Positions 9,091 to 17,179 are shown, counted from the first letter of the stretch. The stretch is DNA of 34,352 bases from Caryophanales bacterium (GCA_016287465.1 JAEEWP010000008.1:1-34352), one strand, 5' to 3'. The notes: generated from the sequence alone by a model not told the origin. Program-made: numbers and translations.

Positions 9091-9101
9091 GTTTTTGGGA
9101 G

Positions 9102-9647
9102 TTAGATCGTCATGATCTCTTTTTCTTTGGCGGCATAGGCGTCATCGACGGCTTTCATCATATCGGTGACGACTTTCTCGAGATCTTTCTCGACTCTGTC
9201 GCGGTAATCATCGGACATGGAATCATCTTCCTTGATCATAGCAAGATAATCACGTCTGATGTTTCTCATGGCAACCTTGGCTTCCTCGGCAAAGCCTTTG
9301 GCTTGCTTGACGGTAGCCTTACGGTTTTCCTCAGTCATGGCTGGGAAGATAAGACGGACGAGGTCCGCTTCAACCTGTGGGTTGATGCCGATGTTCGCGG
9401 CGGTGATGGCAGTCGCGACAGCCTTAAGATCCTCGTGGGAATAAGGTTTGACGACGAGCTGTCTTGGCTCTGGCTTGGTGATTGAGCAGATGTCGGTGAT
9501 GGCGATCTTGTCACCATAGTAGTCGGCCTTGATTCCGTTAAGGACGGATGGGTTGGCCTGGGCACTTCTTAATTTGCCGAAGTTGTCGTTAAGGCTTCTG
9601 ACGGATTTTTCCATCTGTTCCTGCATTTCGTTGACGATTGGATCCAT
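9102..9647 (-). CDS. frr: ribosome recycling factor
   Basis: Splits post-termination ribosomes together with EF-G. The 181 residues are near the usual 185. The N-terminus (EQMEKSVRSLNDNFGKLRSA) and the segment with NIGINPQVEADLVRLIFPA, MTEENR and KATVKQAKGFAEEAKVAMRN are characteristic of the family. It starts 3 bp after the pyrH stop, and its Shine-Dalgarno GGAGGAATAAAATATG lies within the last pyrH codons. It is the last gene of the pyrH-frr unit and is followed by the terminator at 9062. Confidence 0.97.
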   Translation of the reverse strand: MDPIVNEMQEQMEKSVRSLNDNFGKLRSAQANPSVLNGIKADYYGDKIAITDICSITKPEPRQLVVKPYSHEDLKAVATAITAANIGINPQVEADLVRLIFPAMTEENRKATVKQAKGFAEEAKVAMRNIRRDYLAMIKEDDSMSDDYRDRVEKDLEKVVTDMMKAVDDAYAAKEKEIMTI

Positions 9648-9650
9648 ATT

Positions 9651-10373
9651 TTATTCCTCCGATATGACGCTTCCGACGTCTTCTCCCATAAGAACCTTCA
9701 TGATGTTCTCTGGGTCTTCCATATTAAATACGTGAATCTTGATTTTGGTTTTCTCTAGCTGGGCCACCGCTGTGAGATCCATGACCGCAAGCTGTTTCTC
9801 AATGGTCTCCTGGAAGGTGAGTTTCTTGAGAAGCTTGGCATTTGGATTGGTGCGTGGGTCGGAGTCAAAGACGCCTTCCACGTTGTTCTTGCCCATAAGG
9901 ATGGCATCGGCATCGCAATCAAGAGCTTTGAGGGCGGCGTTGCTGTCGGTGGTGAAGAATGGGTTTCCGGTTCCGCCGGCGAAGATGACGACGCAGTTCT
10001 TATTGAGATGATGGATGGCTTTTCTGCGGATGTATGGCTCGCAGACCTGTGGGACGTTGATGGCGCTAGCGACTCTCGTGTCGAGGCCTTTCTCCTCGCA
10101 GGCGCTCTGGATGGCCAGACCATTCATGATGGTGCCAAGCATGCCCATGTAGTCAGCGGTCGAGTGGTCGATGCCAACTGTGTCGGCAAGTTTGCCACGC
10201 CAGATGTTGCCAGCACCGACGACGATGCCGATCTGGACTCCGGTGTCCGCGACTTTCTTGATCGTTGTGGCGATTCTTTGGAGTTTCGCCCTGTCGTAAA
10301 TAGAATGATTCTCCTGGTCAGCCAAAGCCTCTCCGGAGAGTTTGATGATTACTCTTTTATATATAGGTTTCAT
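9651..10373 (-). CDS. pyrH: UMP kinase (uridylate kinase)
   Basis: Phosphorylates UMP to UDP, directly downstream of the pathway encoded by the pyr operon further right in the window. From the chosen ATG it is 240 residues, the usual length. It shows YKRVIIKLSGEALAD, IGIVVGAGNIWRG, a DYMGMLGTIMN stretch and FAGGTGNPFFTTDSNAALKA, all standard for hexameric bacterial UMP kinases of the amino-acid kinase fold. A TTG at 10391 would add six residues, but the TATAAT promoter box falls inside that extension, so the ATG at 10373 is preferred. There is no Shine-Dalgarno and the -10 box is only 9 nt upstream, so the mRNA may be leaderless. Confidence 0.96.
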   Translation of the reverse strand: MKPIYKRVIIKLSGEALADQENHSIYDRAKLQRIATTIKKVADTGVQIGIVVGAGNIWRGKLADTVGIDHSTADYMGMLGTIMNGLAIQSACEEKGLDTRVASAINVPQVCEPYIRRKAIHHLNKNCVVIFAGGTGNPFFTTDSNAALKALDCDADAILMGKNNVEGVFDSDPRTNPNAKLLKKLTFQETIEKQLAVMDLTAVAQLEKTKIKIHVFNMEDPENIMKVLMGEDVGSVISEE

Positions 10374-10382
10374 AACGGCTTT

Positions 10383-10388
10383 ATTATA
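10383..10388 (-). promoter_or_regulatory. probable -10 box of pyrH-frr, leaderless arrangement
   Basis: A perfect TATAAT lies 9 nt before the pyrH ATG. The -35 at 17-bp spacing is TCGAAC (10406-10411), 3 of 6 matches. It lies downstream of the tsf terminator, so pyrH-frr must have its own start of transcription. Confidence 0.6.
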
Positions 10389-10430
10389 CAAAGAAGACGG
10401 CTCTTGTTCGACTACTTTTTACAAAGAAAA

Positions 10431-10458
10431 AAGTCCCCATTTAATGAGGACTTGATTT
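10431..10458 (-). terminator. intrinsic terminator of rpsB-tsf
   Basis: On the minus strand AAGTCCTCA pairs with TGGGGACTT (nine pairs including a G-T wobble) over a TTAAA loop, followed directly by a run of Ts. It separates rpsB-tsf from pyrH-frr. Confidence 0.93.
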
Positions 10459-10474
10459 CTAATCGTTTGAGCGA

Positions 10475-11320
10475 TTATTCAGCAGCGGCTTCGACGCCAT
10501 CGCCAACCTGGTAACGGGTGAAGGAGATGACTTTGTTGCCCTTCTCGCCAAGAAGCTGACCGACGGTCTTGGATTCGTCGAGTAACCACTTCTGGAAGGT
10601 AAGGCAGCTCTGGGAAAGAACCTTGTCGACTTTGCGCTGAGCGATCTGAGCTTTGACCTGTTCTGGCTTGTTGGCAAGCTTCTCGTCGTTGGCGACTTCG
10701 GTCTCGGCGATCTTCTGCTCTCTTTCTCTCTCGGCGGCTGGAACGTCTTCGAGGGCGAGGTAGAGAGGGTTGTTGGCAGCGATGTGCATAGCCATCTGGT
10801 TGGCTAATTCGGCATCCTCTTTCTCAAGGATGACGACGACACCGATCTTTCCACCCATGTGGATGTAGGTGCCAAAGCACTGACCTTCGGCTTTCTTGAT
10901 GACTTTATAGCGACGGAAGACAAGCTTCTCACCGGTGGCAAGGGCGGTAGCATCCTGGAGATCCTTGATGCCGGCCTGAGCCTCTTCGATGGTGGCTGGC
11001 TCGTTCTTGAGAACGAATTCAGCGGCACCCTCACCGAAGGCATGGAACTTGTCGGTAGCGCTGACAAAGTCAGTTTCGCAGTTGACCTCGATGATGGCGG
11101 CTTTGCCACAACCATCGCAGGTTTTGATGACAGCTAAGCCCTCAGCGGCGGTTCTGTTAGCACGCTTGGCGGCTTTGACGATGCCCTTCTCACGGAGGAC
11201 GTCGATGGCTTTTTCGATGTCGTAATCGTTTTCTTCGAGAGCTCTCTTGCAGTCCATCATGCCAGCGCCAGTGCGCTCCTTGAGGGACTTGATAGCTTCA
11301 ATTTTGCTTTGTTCTGCCAT
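10475..11320 (-). CDS. tsf: translation elongation factor Ts
   Basis: Guanine nucleotide exchange factor for EF-Tu. The 281 residues contain the N-terminal UBA-like segment (KERTGAGMMDCKRALEEN, then IEKAIDVLREKG), the exchange motif CETDFV with the Asp-Phe that enters EF-Tu, and the paired core subdomains ending in KVLSQSCLTFQKWLLDES. A strong AAAGGAG site precedes the ATG, which lies 24 bp after rpsB. The two are co-transcribed and end at the terminator near 10431. Confidence 0.98.
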   Translation of the reverse strand: MAEQSKIEAIKSLKERTGAGMMDCKRALEENDYDIEKAIDVLREKGIVKAAKRANRTAAEGLAVIKTCDGCGKAAIIEVNCETDFVSATDKFHAFGEGAAEFVLKNEPATIEEAQAGIKDLQDATALATGEKLVFRRYKVIKKAEGQCFGTYIHMGGKIGVVVILEKEDAELANQMAMHIAANNPLYLALEDVPAAEREREQKIAETEVANDEKLANKPEQVKAQIAQRKVDKVLSQSCLTFQKWLLDESKTVGQLLGEKGNKVISFTRYQVGDGVEAAAE

Positions 11321-11344
11321 TGTGTTAACTCCTTTATGTTTGAC

Positions 11345-12418
11345 TTAGGCTTTGGCTTCTTCTTTGGCCTCTTCGGCTGGAGCAGCAGCTTCTTCGGCTG
11401 GCTTTTCTTCAGCTTTTGGAGCCTCAGCTGCGGCAGCGGCTTTCTCACCGCGTCTGGCGGCGAAACGAGCGGCTCTCTCAGCCTGCATCTTCTTATAACG
11501 CTCCTCACGTTCGGCACGCTGGGCACGGATGGCGGCCTTGCGGGCTTCGTTGGCGGCGTCGGCGCTGCGGATGGCATCCTTCATGGTAGCCTCTTCGCCT
11601 TCGTCCTTGGTGTAAGCGTATTCGGTGATGCCGCCTTTGGCTTCGACGATGGCATCAGCAAGGGTGCCGATCAAAAGCTTGAGGGCGTTGGATCCATCGT
11701 TGTTGGATGGGATTGGGAAATCAACCATCTCTGGATCGTCATTGGTGTCGACGATAGCGAAGGTTGGGATGCCGAGCTTGCGGGCTTCGGCGATGGCATT
11801 GTGCTCAAGGGTTGGATCATCGATGATGATGGCCTGTGGGGCACGGCGCATTTCTTTGACACCTTCGAGGTTACGGGAAAGTTTCTCTAACTCTTTGCGA
11901 AGGATGGCGACTTCTTTCTTTGGAAGCTTGTCGAAGGTTCCGTCTTCCTGCATGGCCTCGAGATCCTTAAGTCTCTTGGTACGGCCAAGGATGGTACGGA
12001 AGTTGGTGAGGGTTCCACCTAACCAACGGTTGGAGATGTAGAAGGAACCGCTGACGAGAGCAGCATTGACAACGACTTCTTTGGCGCTGTCTTTGGTGCC
12101 GACGAAGAGGACCTTTCCACCTTTTTCGACAATCTCTTTTAACTTCTTGTAAGCGATATTGACCTGCTCAACGGTCTTGGTGAGATCGATGATGTAAATA
12201 CCGTTTCTGGCGCCGTAGATGAATCTGCCCATCTTTGGGTTCCAACGGCGGGTTTGATGTCCGAAGTGGACACCGGCTTCAAGCAATTTCTTCACGGTGA
12301 TGATTGGAGCGCTTGGGTCTCTGACAATCTCAGCCATGGTTGGTTCAGCAGCTGGGGCAGCTTGTTCCTCAGCGGCTTCGGCCTCAACGGCCTCAACCTT
12401 TTTCATTTCGTCACTCAT
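11345..12418 (-). CDS. rpsB: 30S ribosomal protein S2 with long N- and C-terminal extensions
   Basis: Small-subunit protein S2. The core is unmistakable: VKKLLEAGVHFGHQTRRWNPKM (42-63), then IYIIDLTKTVEQ, LFVGTKDSAKE, SNRWLGGTLTN and IPTFAIVDTNDDP. The protein is 357 residues against about 240-260 for typical S2. About 37 extra acidic/Ala residues precede the core, and about 95 residues follow it: first an Arg/Ala/Glu helix-like part, then a low-complexity Ala-Glu-Pro-Lys tail. The ATG has a strong GGAGGT site 7 nt upstream. It is preceded by its own promoter and a structured leader of about 140 nt, consistent with feedback control by S2. It is first in rpsB-tsf. Confidence 0.97.
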   Translation of the reverse strand: MSDEMKKVEAVEAEAAEEQAAPAAEPTMAEIVRDPSAPIITVKKLLEAGVHFGHQTRRWNPKMGRFIYGARNGIYIIDLTKTVEQVNIAYKKLKEIVEKGGKVLFVGTKDSAKEVVVNAALVSGSFYISNRWLGGTLTNFRTILGRTKRLKDLEAMQEDGTFDKLPKKEVAILRKELEKLSRNLEGVKEMRRAPQAIIIDDPTLEHNAIAEARKLGIPTFAIVDTNDDPEMVDFPIPSNNDGSNALKLLIGTLADAIVEAKGGITEYAYTKDEGEEATMKDAIRSADAANEARKAAIRAQRAEREERYKKMQAERAARFAARRGEKAAAAAEAPKAEEKPAEEAAAPAEEAKEEAKA

Positions 12419-12561
12419 TCTGTGACCTCCATTTGTTTATGCCTCCCTCACTTCTAGGAGCTGACCACCCAAGACGCTTTTTAAGCTACTTTGCCCGTCT
12501 TTGGGAACACGGTGCTCAATCCATGAGGTGTGTATTAGCTTCTCTTTTCAAAGAAAAGCCG
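12419..12561 (-). promoter_or_regulatory. structured 5' leader of rpsB, candidate ribosomal-protein autoregulatory element
   Basis: Nested complementary segments bracket one another on the transcript: CCTCA (12524-12528) with TGAGG (12446-12450); GAGC (12514-12517) with GCTC (12458-12461); ACC (12511-12513) with GGT (12464-12466); CCCAA (12501-12505) with TTGGG (12468-12472); GACG (12496-12499) with CGTC (12473-12476). The result is one long interrupted stem ending about 25 nt before the Shine-Dalgarno. Position and form fit autoregulation by S2. I cannot confirm identity with a known family. Confidence 0.6.
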
Positions 12562-12567
12562 AGTTAA

Positions 12568-12596
12568 AGTATACAAAAAAGGCTCCTTCCTTACAA
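12568..12596 (-). promoter_or_regulatory. rpsB-tsf promoter
   Basis: TTGTAA (12591-12596), 17-bp spacer, TATACT (12568-12573). The -35 box lies inside the loop region of the xerC terminator hairpin, so terminator and promoter share DNA. Confidence 0.75.
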
Positions 12597-12604
12597 GGAA
12601 GAAG
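12575..12604 (-). terminator. intrinsic terminator of topA-trmFO-xerC
   Basis: On the minus strand CTTCTTCCTT can pair with AAGGAAGGAG around a very small GT centre, about nine stem pairs with one G-T wobble, followed by CC and six Ts. It overlaps the rpsB promoter. Confidence 0.8.
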
Positions 12605-12651
12605 TAAAACTGCCTTTGTTAGAAATGTAAAATACCGCGTTTTTGCAGGGG

Positions 12652-13563
12652 TTATTTGGTTTTTCTTTTCTGTCTTGGGAAGTGTTCAGCGTACTCTTTG
12701 AGCATCGCTTTCTTAGAAACGTGGGTGTAGATCTGAGTGGTATCAAGAGACTCGTGACCAAGGAGTTCTTGGATGAGTCGGAGGTCCGCTCCATTATCCA
12801 AAAGATGGGTTGCGAAGCTATGTCTCATCTCATGAGGATGGAGGCCATAACGGCAGCCTGTTTTGATCTCGACTTGCTTGAGGATGTATTCAAGACCTCT
12901 TACTGTGAGGTTCTCCCCTTTTCCTGAAAGGAAGAAGGATTCCTGGGACTTGTTGCTCGTTCTCATGGAAGCAAGAACAGGCCTAGATTTCTCAGCGTAT
13001 TTCTTCATAGCCGCCTCAGCAGTTTTCCCAAAAGGAACGATTCTCTCTTTCTTGCCTTTGCCATAGACCTTGATGGTTCTTGAGCGGTAATCGATTTCCC
13101 TCATCTTGATCTTGATGAGTTCGCTGGCTCGGACACCAGAGGCATAGAGAAGTTCGAGTATGGCTTGGTCACGGAGCATGAAATCGTCCGTTCTTTTGGC
13201 GTTTTCTTTTAGAAGCTCATTAACTTGTTCGACGGTTAAGGTGTCTGGGTAACGAATGCCTTTCTTTGGGGCGGTTACCTGAAGGAACGGGTTAACGACC
13301 ACGTATTGCTGGTGGGCAAGATAATCATAAAAACGACGGAGGGCGGTTATCCTTCTTTGGCAGGATCTCGGAGAGACTCCCCTGCCGAGCTCTTCGCTTA
13401 AGAAATTACGGATGTTTACCTTAGTAATGGCGTCAAATAAAAGCCCTTCTTTGTTGAGGTAAACGAAAAAGGAATCGATGTCCCTTTGGTAGGAATCGAG
13501 AGTGTGTTCGCTATAGAGTTTTCCTTTGAGGAAATCTAAGTACTCTTTCTCGACCTTATTCAT
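12652..13563 (-). CDS. xerC: tyrosine recombinase XerC (chromosome dimer resolution)
   Basis: Site-specific recombinase that acts with a partner at dif to resolve chromosome dimers. The 303 residues have an N-terminal SAM-like DNA-binding domain (about 1-95) and a catalytic domain with the full active site: Arg145 (ASGVRASE), Lys at about 169-171 (YGKGKKER), His244 and Arg247 (HPHEMRHSFATH), His270 (ELLGHESLDTTQ) and the nucleophile Tyr279 (IYTHVS). It follows topA-trmFO, where Bacillus carries codV/xerC, so XerC is preferred over XerD. It overlaps trmFO by 8 bp (ATGAATAA) and has a GGAGAGG site. In Bacillus hslVU and codY would come next; here rpsB does. No dif-like site was seen. Confidence 0.93.
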   Translation of the reverse strand: MNKVEKEYLDFLKGKLYSEHTLDSYQRDIDSFFVYLNKEGLLFDAITKVNIRNFLSEELGRGVSPRSCQRRITALRRFYDYLAHQQYVVVNPFLQVTAPKKGIRYPDTLTVEQVNELLKENAKRTDDFMLRDQAILELLYASGVRASELIKIKMREIDYRSRTIKVYGKGKKERIVPFGKTAEAAMKKYAEKSRPVLASMRTSNKSQESFFLSGKGENLTVRGLEYILKQVEIKTGCRYGLHPHEMRHSFATHLLDNGADLRLIQELLGHESLDTTQIYTHVSKKAMLKEYAEHFPRQKRKTK

Positions 13564-14839
13564 TGACGCCTCTCCAATAAGATTCTATCTCTTGGAGGGC
13601 TTTGGATATAGCCTGTTCGCGTTTTTCTTTGGCGCTATCCGGGACGATGGCCCAGTTGGCGTTCATCGGTTCGAATTTGGAGCTGGCGGCATGGAGGATG
13701 TAATCAAGCAAAGATCCGATGACGGAGCATCTTGGAGCCTGAACGAATTCTTTGCCTTCCTCTTTCCTCCAGAGGTTGATGGCGGCGATGATGCCGGTGG
13801 CTGCGCTTTCGACATAACCTTCGACACCGGAAAGCTGTCCGGCAATATAGACGTTCGAAGCGTTTTTCAAAGAAAGGTCCTCATTCAAGGCTTTTGGAGC
13901 GTTGATGTACGAGTTCCTGTGCATGAGACCATAACGGAGGAACTCCGCATGCTCTAAACCAGGGATCATCTGGAAGACTCTCTTCTGCTCTGGGTATGTG
14001 AGGTTGGTCTGAAAACCAACGAGGTTATAGTAATCGCCGAGTTTTGTATCTTGTCTAAGCTGAGCGATCGCGTACGCCCTAGGATGTTCTTCGGTCCATA
14101 AACCAAAAGGTTTAAGTGGTCCGTGTCTAAGGGTTTCGAAACCACGGCTGGCGATGACTTCGATTGGCAAGCAGCCTTCGAAATAACGAGTATCGAATTC
14201 GTGAACCAAAGCTTTCTTGGCATTCACAAGTTCATTAACGAAGTTGGTGTATTCCTCTTTGGAGAAACCGCAGTTGATATAGGCACCATCATCTTGCTCA
14301 AATCTGGATTTGAAATAGGCCTTAGTGAAATCGATCGAATCCTTTTTGATGATTGGGGCAGAGGCATCGAAGAAGGAAAGGTTCTTCTCCCCTATTACTT
14401 CACCTAAAACGTTCATCAGGGATTCGCTCGTAAGAGGGCCCGTTGCGATGATAGTCGGTCCTTTAGGAAGCTCTGTTATTTCTTCTCTATGAAGGACCAA
14501 ATTTGGAAAAGAGGTTAGTTTTGCAGTGATTTTTGATGCGAAAATGTCACGATCGACCGCTAAAGCGTTGCCACCAGGGACCCTTGCGATCTCCGCAGCT
14601 TCCATGGTGACAGAGTCCATTTTGCGCATCTCTTCTTTGAGAAGACCGCAGGCATTATCAAGGCGGTCGCTCTTAAGGGAATTGGAGCAAACGAGTTCGC
14701 CGAAAGCGTCTGTCGTATGCGCTCCGTCATCGACTAAAGGACGTCTCTCATAGAGATGGACTTTATAACCCTTCTTTAATAAGAAGAAGGCGGCCTCGCT
14801 ACCAGCAAGACCCGCCCCCACAATAGTTACTTCTTTCAT
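13556..14839 (-). CDS. trmFO: methylenetetrahydrofolate-tRNA-(uracil-54-C5)-methyltransferase
   Basis: A flavoprotein that methylates U54 of the tRNA T-loop using methylene-THF and FADH2. From the chosen start it is 427 residues, near family length. The N-terminal FAD site is VTIVGAGLAGSEAAFFLLKKG, then CSNSLKSD, a family signature, and a C-terminal stretch YIAGQLSGVEGYVESAATGI typical of the GidA/TrmFO fold. The chosen ATG forms an ATGA overlap with the topA TGA. A non-ATG start seven codons upstream lies inside topA and is less likely. It is the middle gene of topA-trmFO-xerC. Confidence 0.96.
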   Translation of the reverse strand: MKEVTIVGAGLAGSEAAFFLLKKGYKVHLYERRPLVDDGAHTTDAFGELVCSNSLKSDRLDNACGLLKEEMRKMDSVTMEAAEIARVPGGNALAVDRDIFASKITAKLTSFPNLVLHREEITELPKGPTIIATGPLTSESLMNVLGEVIGEKNLSFFDASAPIIKKDSIDFTKAYFKSRFEQDDGAYINCGFSKEEYTNFVNELVNAKKALVHEFDTRYFEGCLPIEVIASRGFETLRHGPLKPFGLWTEEHPRAYAIAQLRQDTKLGDYYNLVGFQTNLTYPEQKRVFQMIPGLEHAEFLRYGLMHRNSYINAPKALNEDLSLKNASNVYIAGQLSGVEGYVESAATGIIAAINLWRKEEGKEFVQAPRCSVIGSLLDYILHAASSKFEPMNANWAIVPDSAKEKREQAISKALQEIESYWRGVNE

Positions 14840-16962
14840 TTCTTCTTCTCGGTCAACCATTCATGGTGACGGCACTTCGGGAAGTTTGTGCAACCAAGGA
14901 AATCAACCTTCTTGCCATGCTTAAGAACAAGATGTCCGGTTTTGCACTTCGGGCATGGTTTCACATATTGCTCTGGAGTAGCGGCTTCCTTCTTAGGAGC
15001 CTCGGTTCCATCGATGTTTTTGATATAGCGACACTTCGGGAATCCAGAGCAGGCGATGAATTCTTTTCCGCTCTTCTTGTCTTTTCTGATGACAAGAGGT
15101 TTGCCGCATTCTGGGCAAAGCTCACCAGTGAGTTTGGCGTTGCTTGGTTCTTTCTGAACGTAATGGCAGGTTGGGTAATTGGAACAGGCGATGAAGGTTC
15201 CATAACGGCTCTTCTTGGTAACGAGAGGAGATCCGCAATCAGGGCAAACGCCGACAGGCTCTTCGGTGAGAGGGTTACGTTTGGAGATCTTCTCGCTAGC
15301 GACTTCGAGTTCTTTGATGAATGGGCCATAGAAGCCATTCATGGCATCGAGTTTCTTGAGTTTGCCTTCCTCGATTTCATCGAGTTGGCTTTCCATCTTG
15401 GCAGTGTAGTCATAGGAAACGATGGCTGGGAAGCAATCTTCCATAACGACAGTAGTTAAAGTTCCGGTTTCGGTTGGGGTAAGAACACCTCCTTTGGAGG
15501 TGACATAACCATGGGCGACAAGGAGTTTGATGGTGCTCGCGTAGGTTGATGGACGGCCAATGCCTTTCTCTTCCATCATCTTGACGACACGGGCTTCGGT
15601 GTATCTGGCAGGAGCCTTTGTGAACTTCTGCTCATTCTTGGTTTCGACGCGGTTATAGATCTTATCCTCTTCAATCAAAGGAAGAAGCTTGGTGTCATCG
15701 TCTTCGAATTCACCATAGATAGCTTCATAACCCTTGAAAAGGGTTCTGGTTCCGACCGTCTTGAAGGAAAGACCATTCTCTTCGAAGACAACGGTCGTGA
15801 CTTCCTCGACTTTGTCGGCCATGACGGAGGCTAAGGCGCGATCATAGATAAGCTTATAAAGCTTAGCTTCACGTTCGCTGACGTATTTGGCAACGATCTC
15901 TGGGGTTCTGTGAGTGCCGGTTGGACGGATGGCTTCGTGAGCATCCTGGATCCTCTCCTGCTTCTTTCCGAACTTGATGTTGCCGAGGTATTCATCGCCA
16001 TAGGTTTCAAGGATGAAAGGTTTGGCGTGGTTGTAATAGAAGTTATCACTCAAGCGGGTGCTGTCAGTACGCATGTAGGTGATAAGACCAACATGCTCTC
16101 CGTTGACCTCCAAACCTTCGTAAAGTTTCTGGGCGATGGATTGGGTCATCGAGGTGCTGAACTTGAAGCGGTTATAGGCTTCTTGCTGCATCGTTGAGGT
16201 CGTGAATGGGAGTTTGGATGGGACGCGTTTCTTGGTCTTGGTCAAAGAGGCGACATGATAGGAATCCGCGACGCGTTTGAGAAGGGCTTCAGCCTCCTCT
16301 TTGTTATGAATCGCTGCGGTTTTGCCGTCGATTTTATCCAAAGTGGCGGTCACTTTGGTACCGTTGATATCAAGGACGATATCAAGGGTCCAGTACTCTT
16401 CTGGCTTGAAATCTTTGATCTCCTTATCGTTGTCGACAATCATTCTTAAAGTGACTGATTGGACACGTCCAGCAGACTTGGATTTGATGGTTCTTTGAAG
16501 AAGAGAGGAAAGCTTGAAGCCGATGATACGGTCATACATCCTACGGGTCTCTTGGGAATTGACGAGATCCATGTTGATGGTGCTTGGGTTATCGATAGCC
16601 TCTAAAAGGGCTGGTTTGGTGATTTCATGGAAACGAAGACGTTTGGTCGTCTCTAAAGGTAGGCCTAAGACCTGCGCAAGATGCCAAGAGATGGCTTCTC
16701 CTTCGCGGTCAGGGTCGGTTGCGAGAATGACTTCATCAGCCTTCTTCGCGGCACGGGAAAGCTCGTTGATGATCTTCTGTTTGCCACTGGCGACGACGAA
16801 GTTAGGGACAAAACCCCCATCGACATCGATTCCAAGGCCTCCCTTACCTCTCATTGAGAGGTCTCTGATGTGACCTTGGGACGCCATGACTTTATAGTCA
16901 TGACCCAAATATCTTCCGATGGTATCACATTTTTTTGGAGACTCGACAATAACTAATTTCAT
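14836..16962 (-). CDS. topA: DNA topoisomerase I
   Basis: Type IA topoisomerase that relaxes negative supercoils. Its 708 residues show the TOPRIM domain (KLVIVESPKK at the N-terminus; metal-binding DPDREGEA at 83-90), the active-site segment GLITYMRTDS with nucleophile Tyr296, and three four-cysteine zinc ribbons at the C-terminus starting with CPDC, CPEC and CPKC (about residues 577-705). The start has an AAAGG site 8-12 nt upstream, and a near-consensus promoter lies at 16989-17017. It heads topA-trmFO-xerC. In Bacillus dprA is immediately upstream; here the glycosidase gene intervenes. Confidence 0.98.
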   Translation of the reverse strand: MKLVIVESPKKCDTIGRYLGHDYKVMASQGHIRDLSMRGKGGLGIDVDGGFVPNFVVASGKQKIINELSRAAKKADEVILATDPDREGEAISWHLAQVLGLPLETTKRLRFHEITKPALLEAIDNPSTINMDLVNSQETRRMYDRIIGFKLSSLLQRTIKSKSAGRVQSVTLRMIVDNDKEIKDFKPEEYWTLDIVLDINGTKVTATLDKIDGKTAAIHNKEEAEALLKRVADSYHVASLTKTKKRVPSKLPFTTSTMQQEAYNRFKFSTSMTQSIAQKLYEGLEVNGEHVGLITYMRTDSTRLSDNFYYNHAKPFILETYGDEYLGNIKFGKKQERIQDAHEAIRPTGTHRTPEIVAKYVSEREAKLYKLIYDRALASVMADKVEEVTTVVFEENGLSFKTVGTRTLFKGYEAIYGEFEDDDTKLLPLIEEDKIYNRVETKNEQKFTKAPARYTEARVVKMMEEKGIGRPSTYASTIKLLVAHGYVTSKGGVLTPTETGTLTTVVMEDCFPAIVSYDYTAKMESQLDEIEEGKLKKLDAMNGFYGPFIKELEVASEKISKRNPLTEEPVGVCPDCGSPLVTKKSRYGTFIACSNYPTCHYVQKEPSNAKLTGELCPECGKPLVIRKDKKSGKEFIACSGFPKCRYIKNIDGTEAPKKEAATPEQYVKPCPKCKTGHLVLKHGKKVDFLGCTNFPKCRHHEWLTEKKK

Positions 16963-16988
16963 TCGTAACGACCTTTCGACGCTTAGGT

Positions 16989-17017
16989 ATCATAGGAACA
17001 GAAAAATGGGTTGTCAA
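16989..17017 (-). promoter_or_regulatory. topA-trmFO-xerC promoter
   Basis: TTGACA (17012-17017), 17-bp spacer, TATGAT (16989-16994), about 26 bp before the topA ATG. The -35 is perfect and the -10 has five of six matches. AT-rich DNA lies upstream. Confidence 0.88.
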
Positions 17018-17042
17018 ACACCGATTTTCCCTTTTCCTTATA

Positions 17043-17064
17043 TATAAATAAGAGATTATTTATA
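17043..17064. repeat. perfect AT-only palindrome upstream of the topA promoter
   Basis: TATAAATAA (17043-17051) and its exact reverse complement TTATTTATA (17056-17064) flank GAGA. The repeat begins 26 bp upstream of the topA -35. A T-run follows on the plus strand, but no plus-strand gene ends there. It could be an operator or a supercoiling-sensitive cruciform. Confidence 0.45.
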
Positions 17065-17121
17065 GATTTTTTGTAAAATTTTCTAAACTCGTTGAATGTA
17101 AATTTATTTCACTTTGAGTGC

Positions 17122-17159
17122 AAAAAGAAAACCCAGTGAACCTTTCTGATCCACTGGGT
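17122..17159 (-). terminator. intrinsic terminator of the glycosidase gene
   Basis: ACCCAGTG (17131-17138) pairs with CACTGGGT (17152-17159) over a 13-nt loop, followed on the minus strand by TTTCTTTTT. It ends the transcript about 20 bp after the stop codon. Confidence 0.92.
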
Positions 17160-17179
17160 GTTTTCTCTAAATCAGGCGA

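Noticed and set aside
10374-10391. TTG start giving six more residues on PyrH
   Set aside because: The codons consist of the TATAAT promoter box, and the normal UMP kinase N-terminus begins at the ATG at 10373.
11309-11890. 193-codon plus-strand frame rich in Gly and Phe
   Set aside because: It is antisense to rpsB; its composition mirrors the Ala/Glu/Lys tail of S2.
12419-12561. T-box riboswitch in the rpsB leader
   Set aside because: The T-box core sequence and specifier loop are absent, and rpsB is not an amino-acid-related gene.
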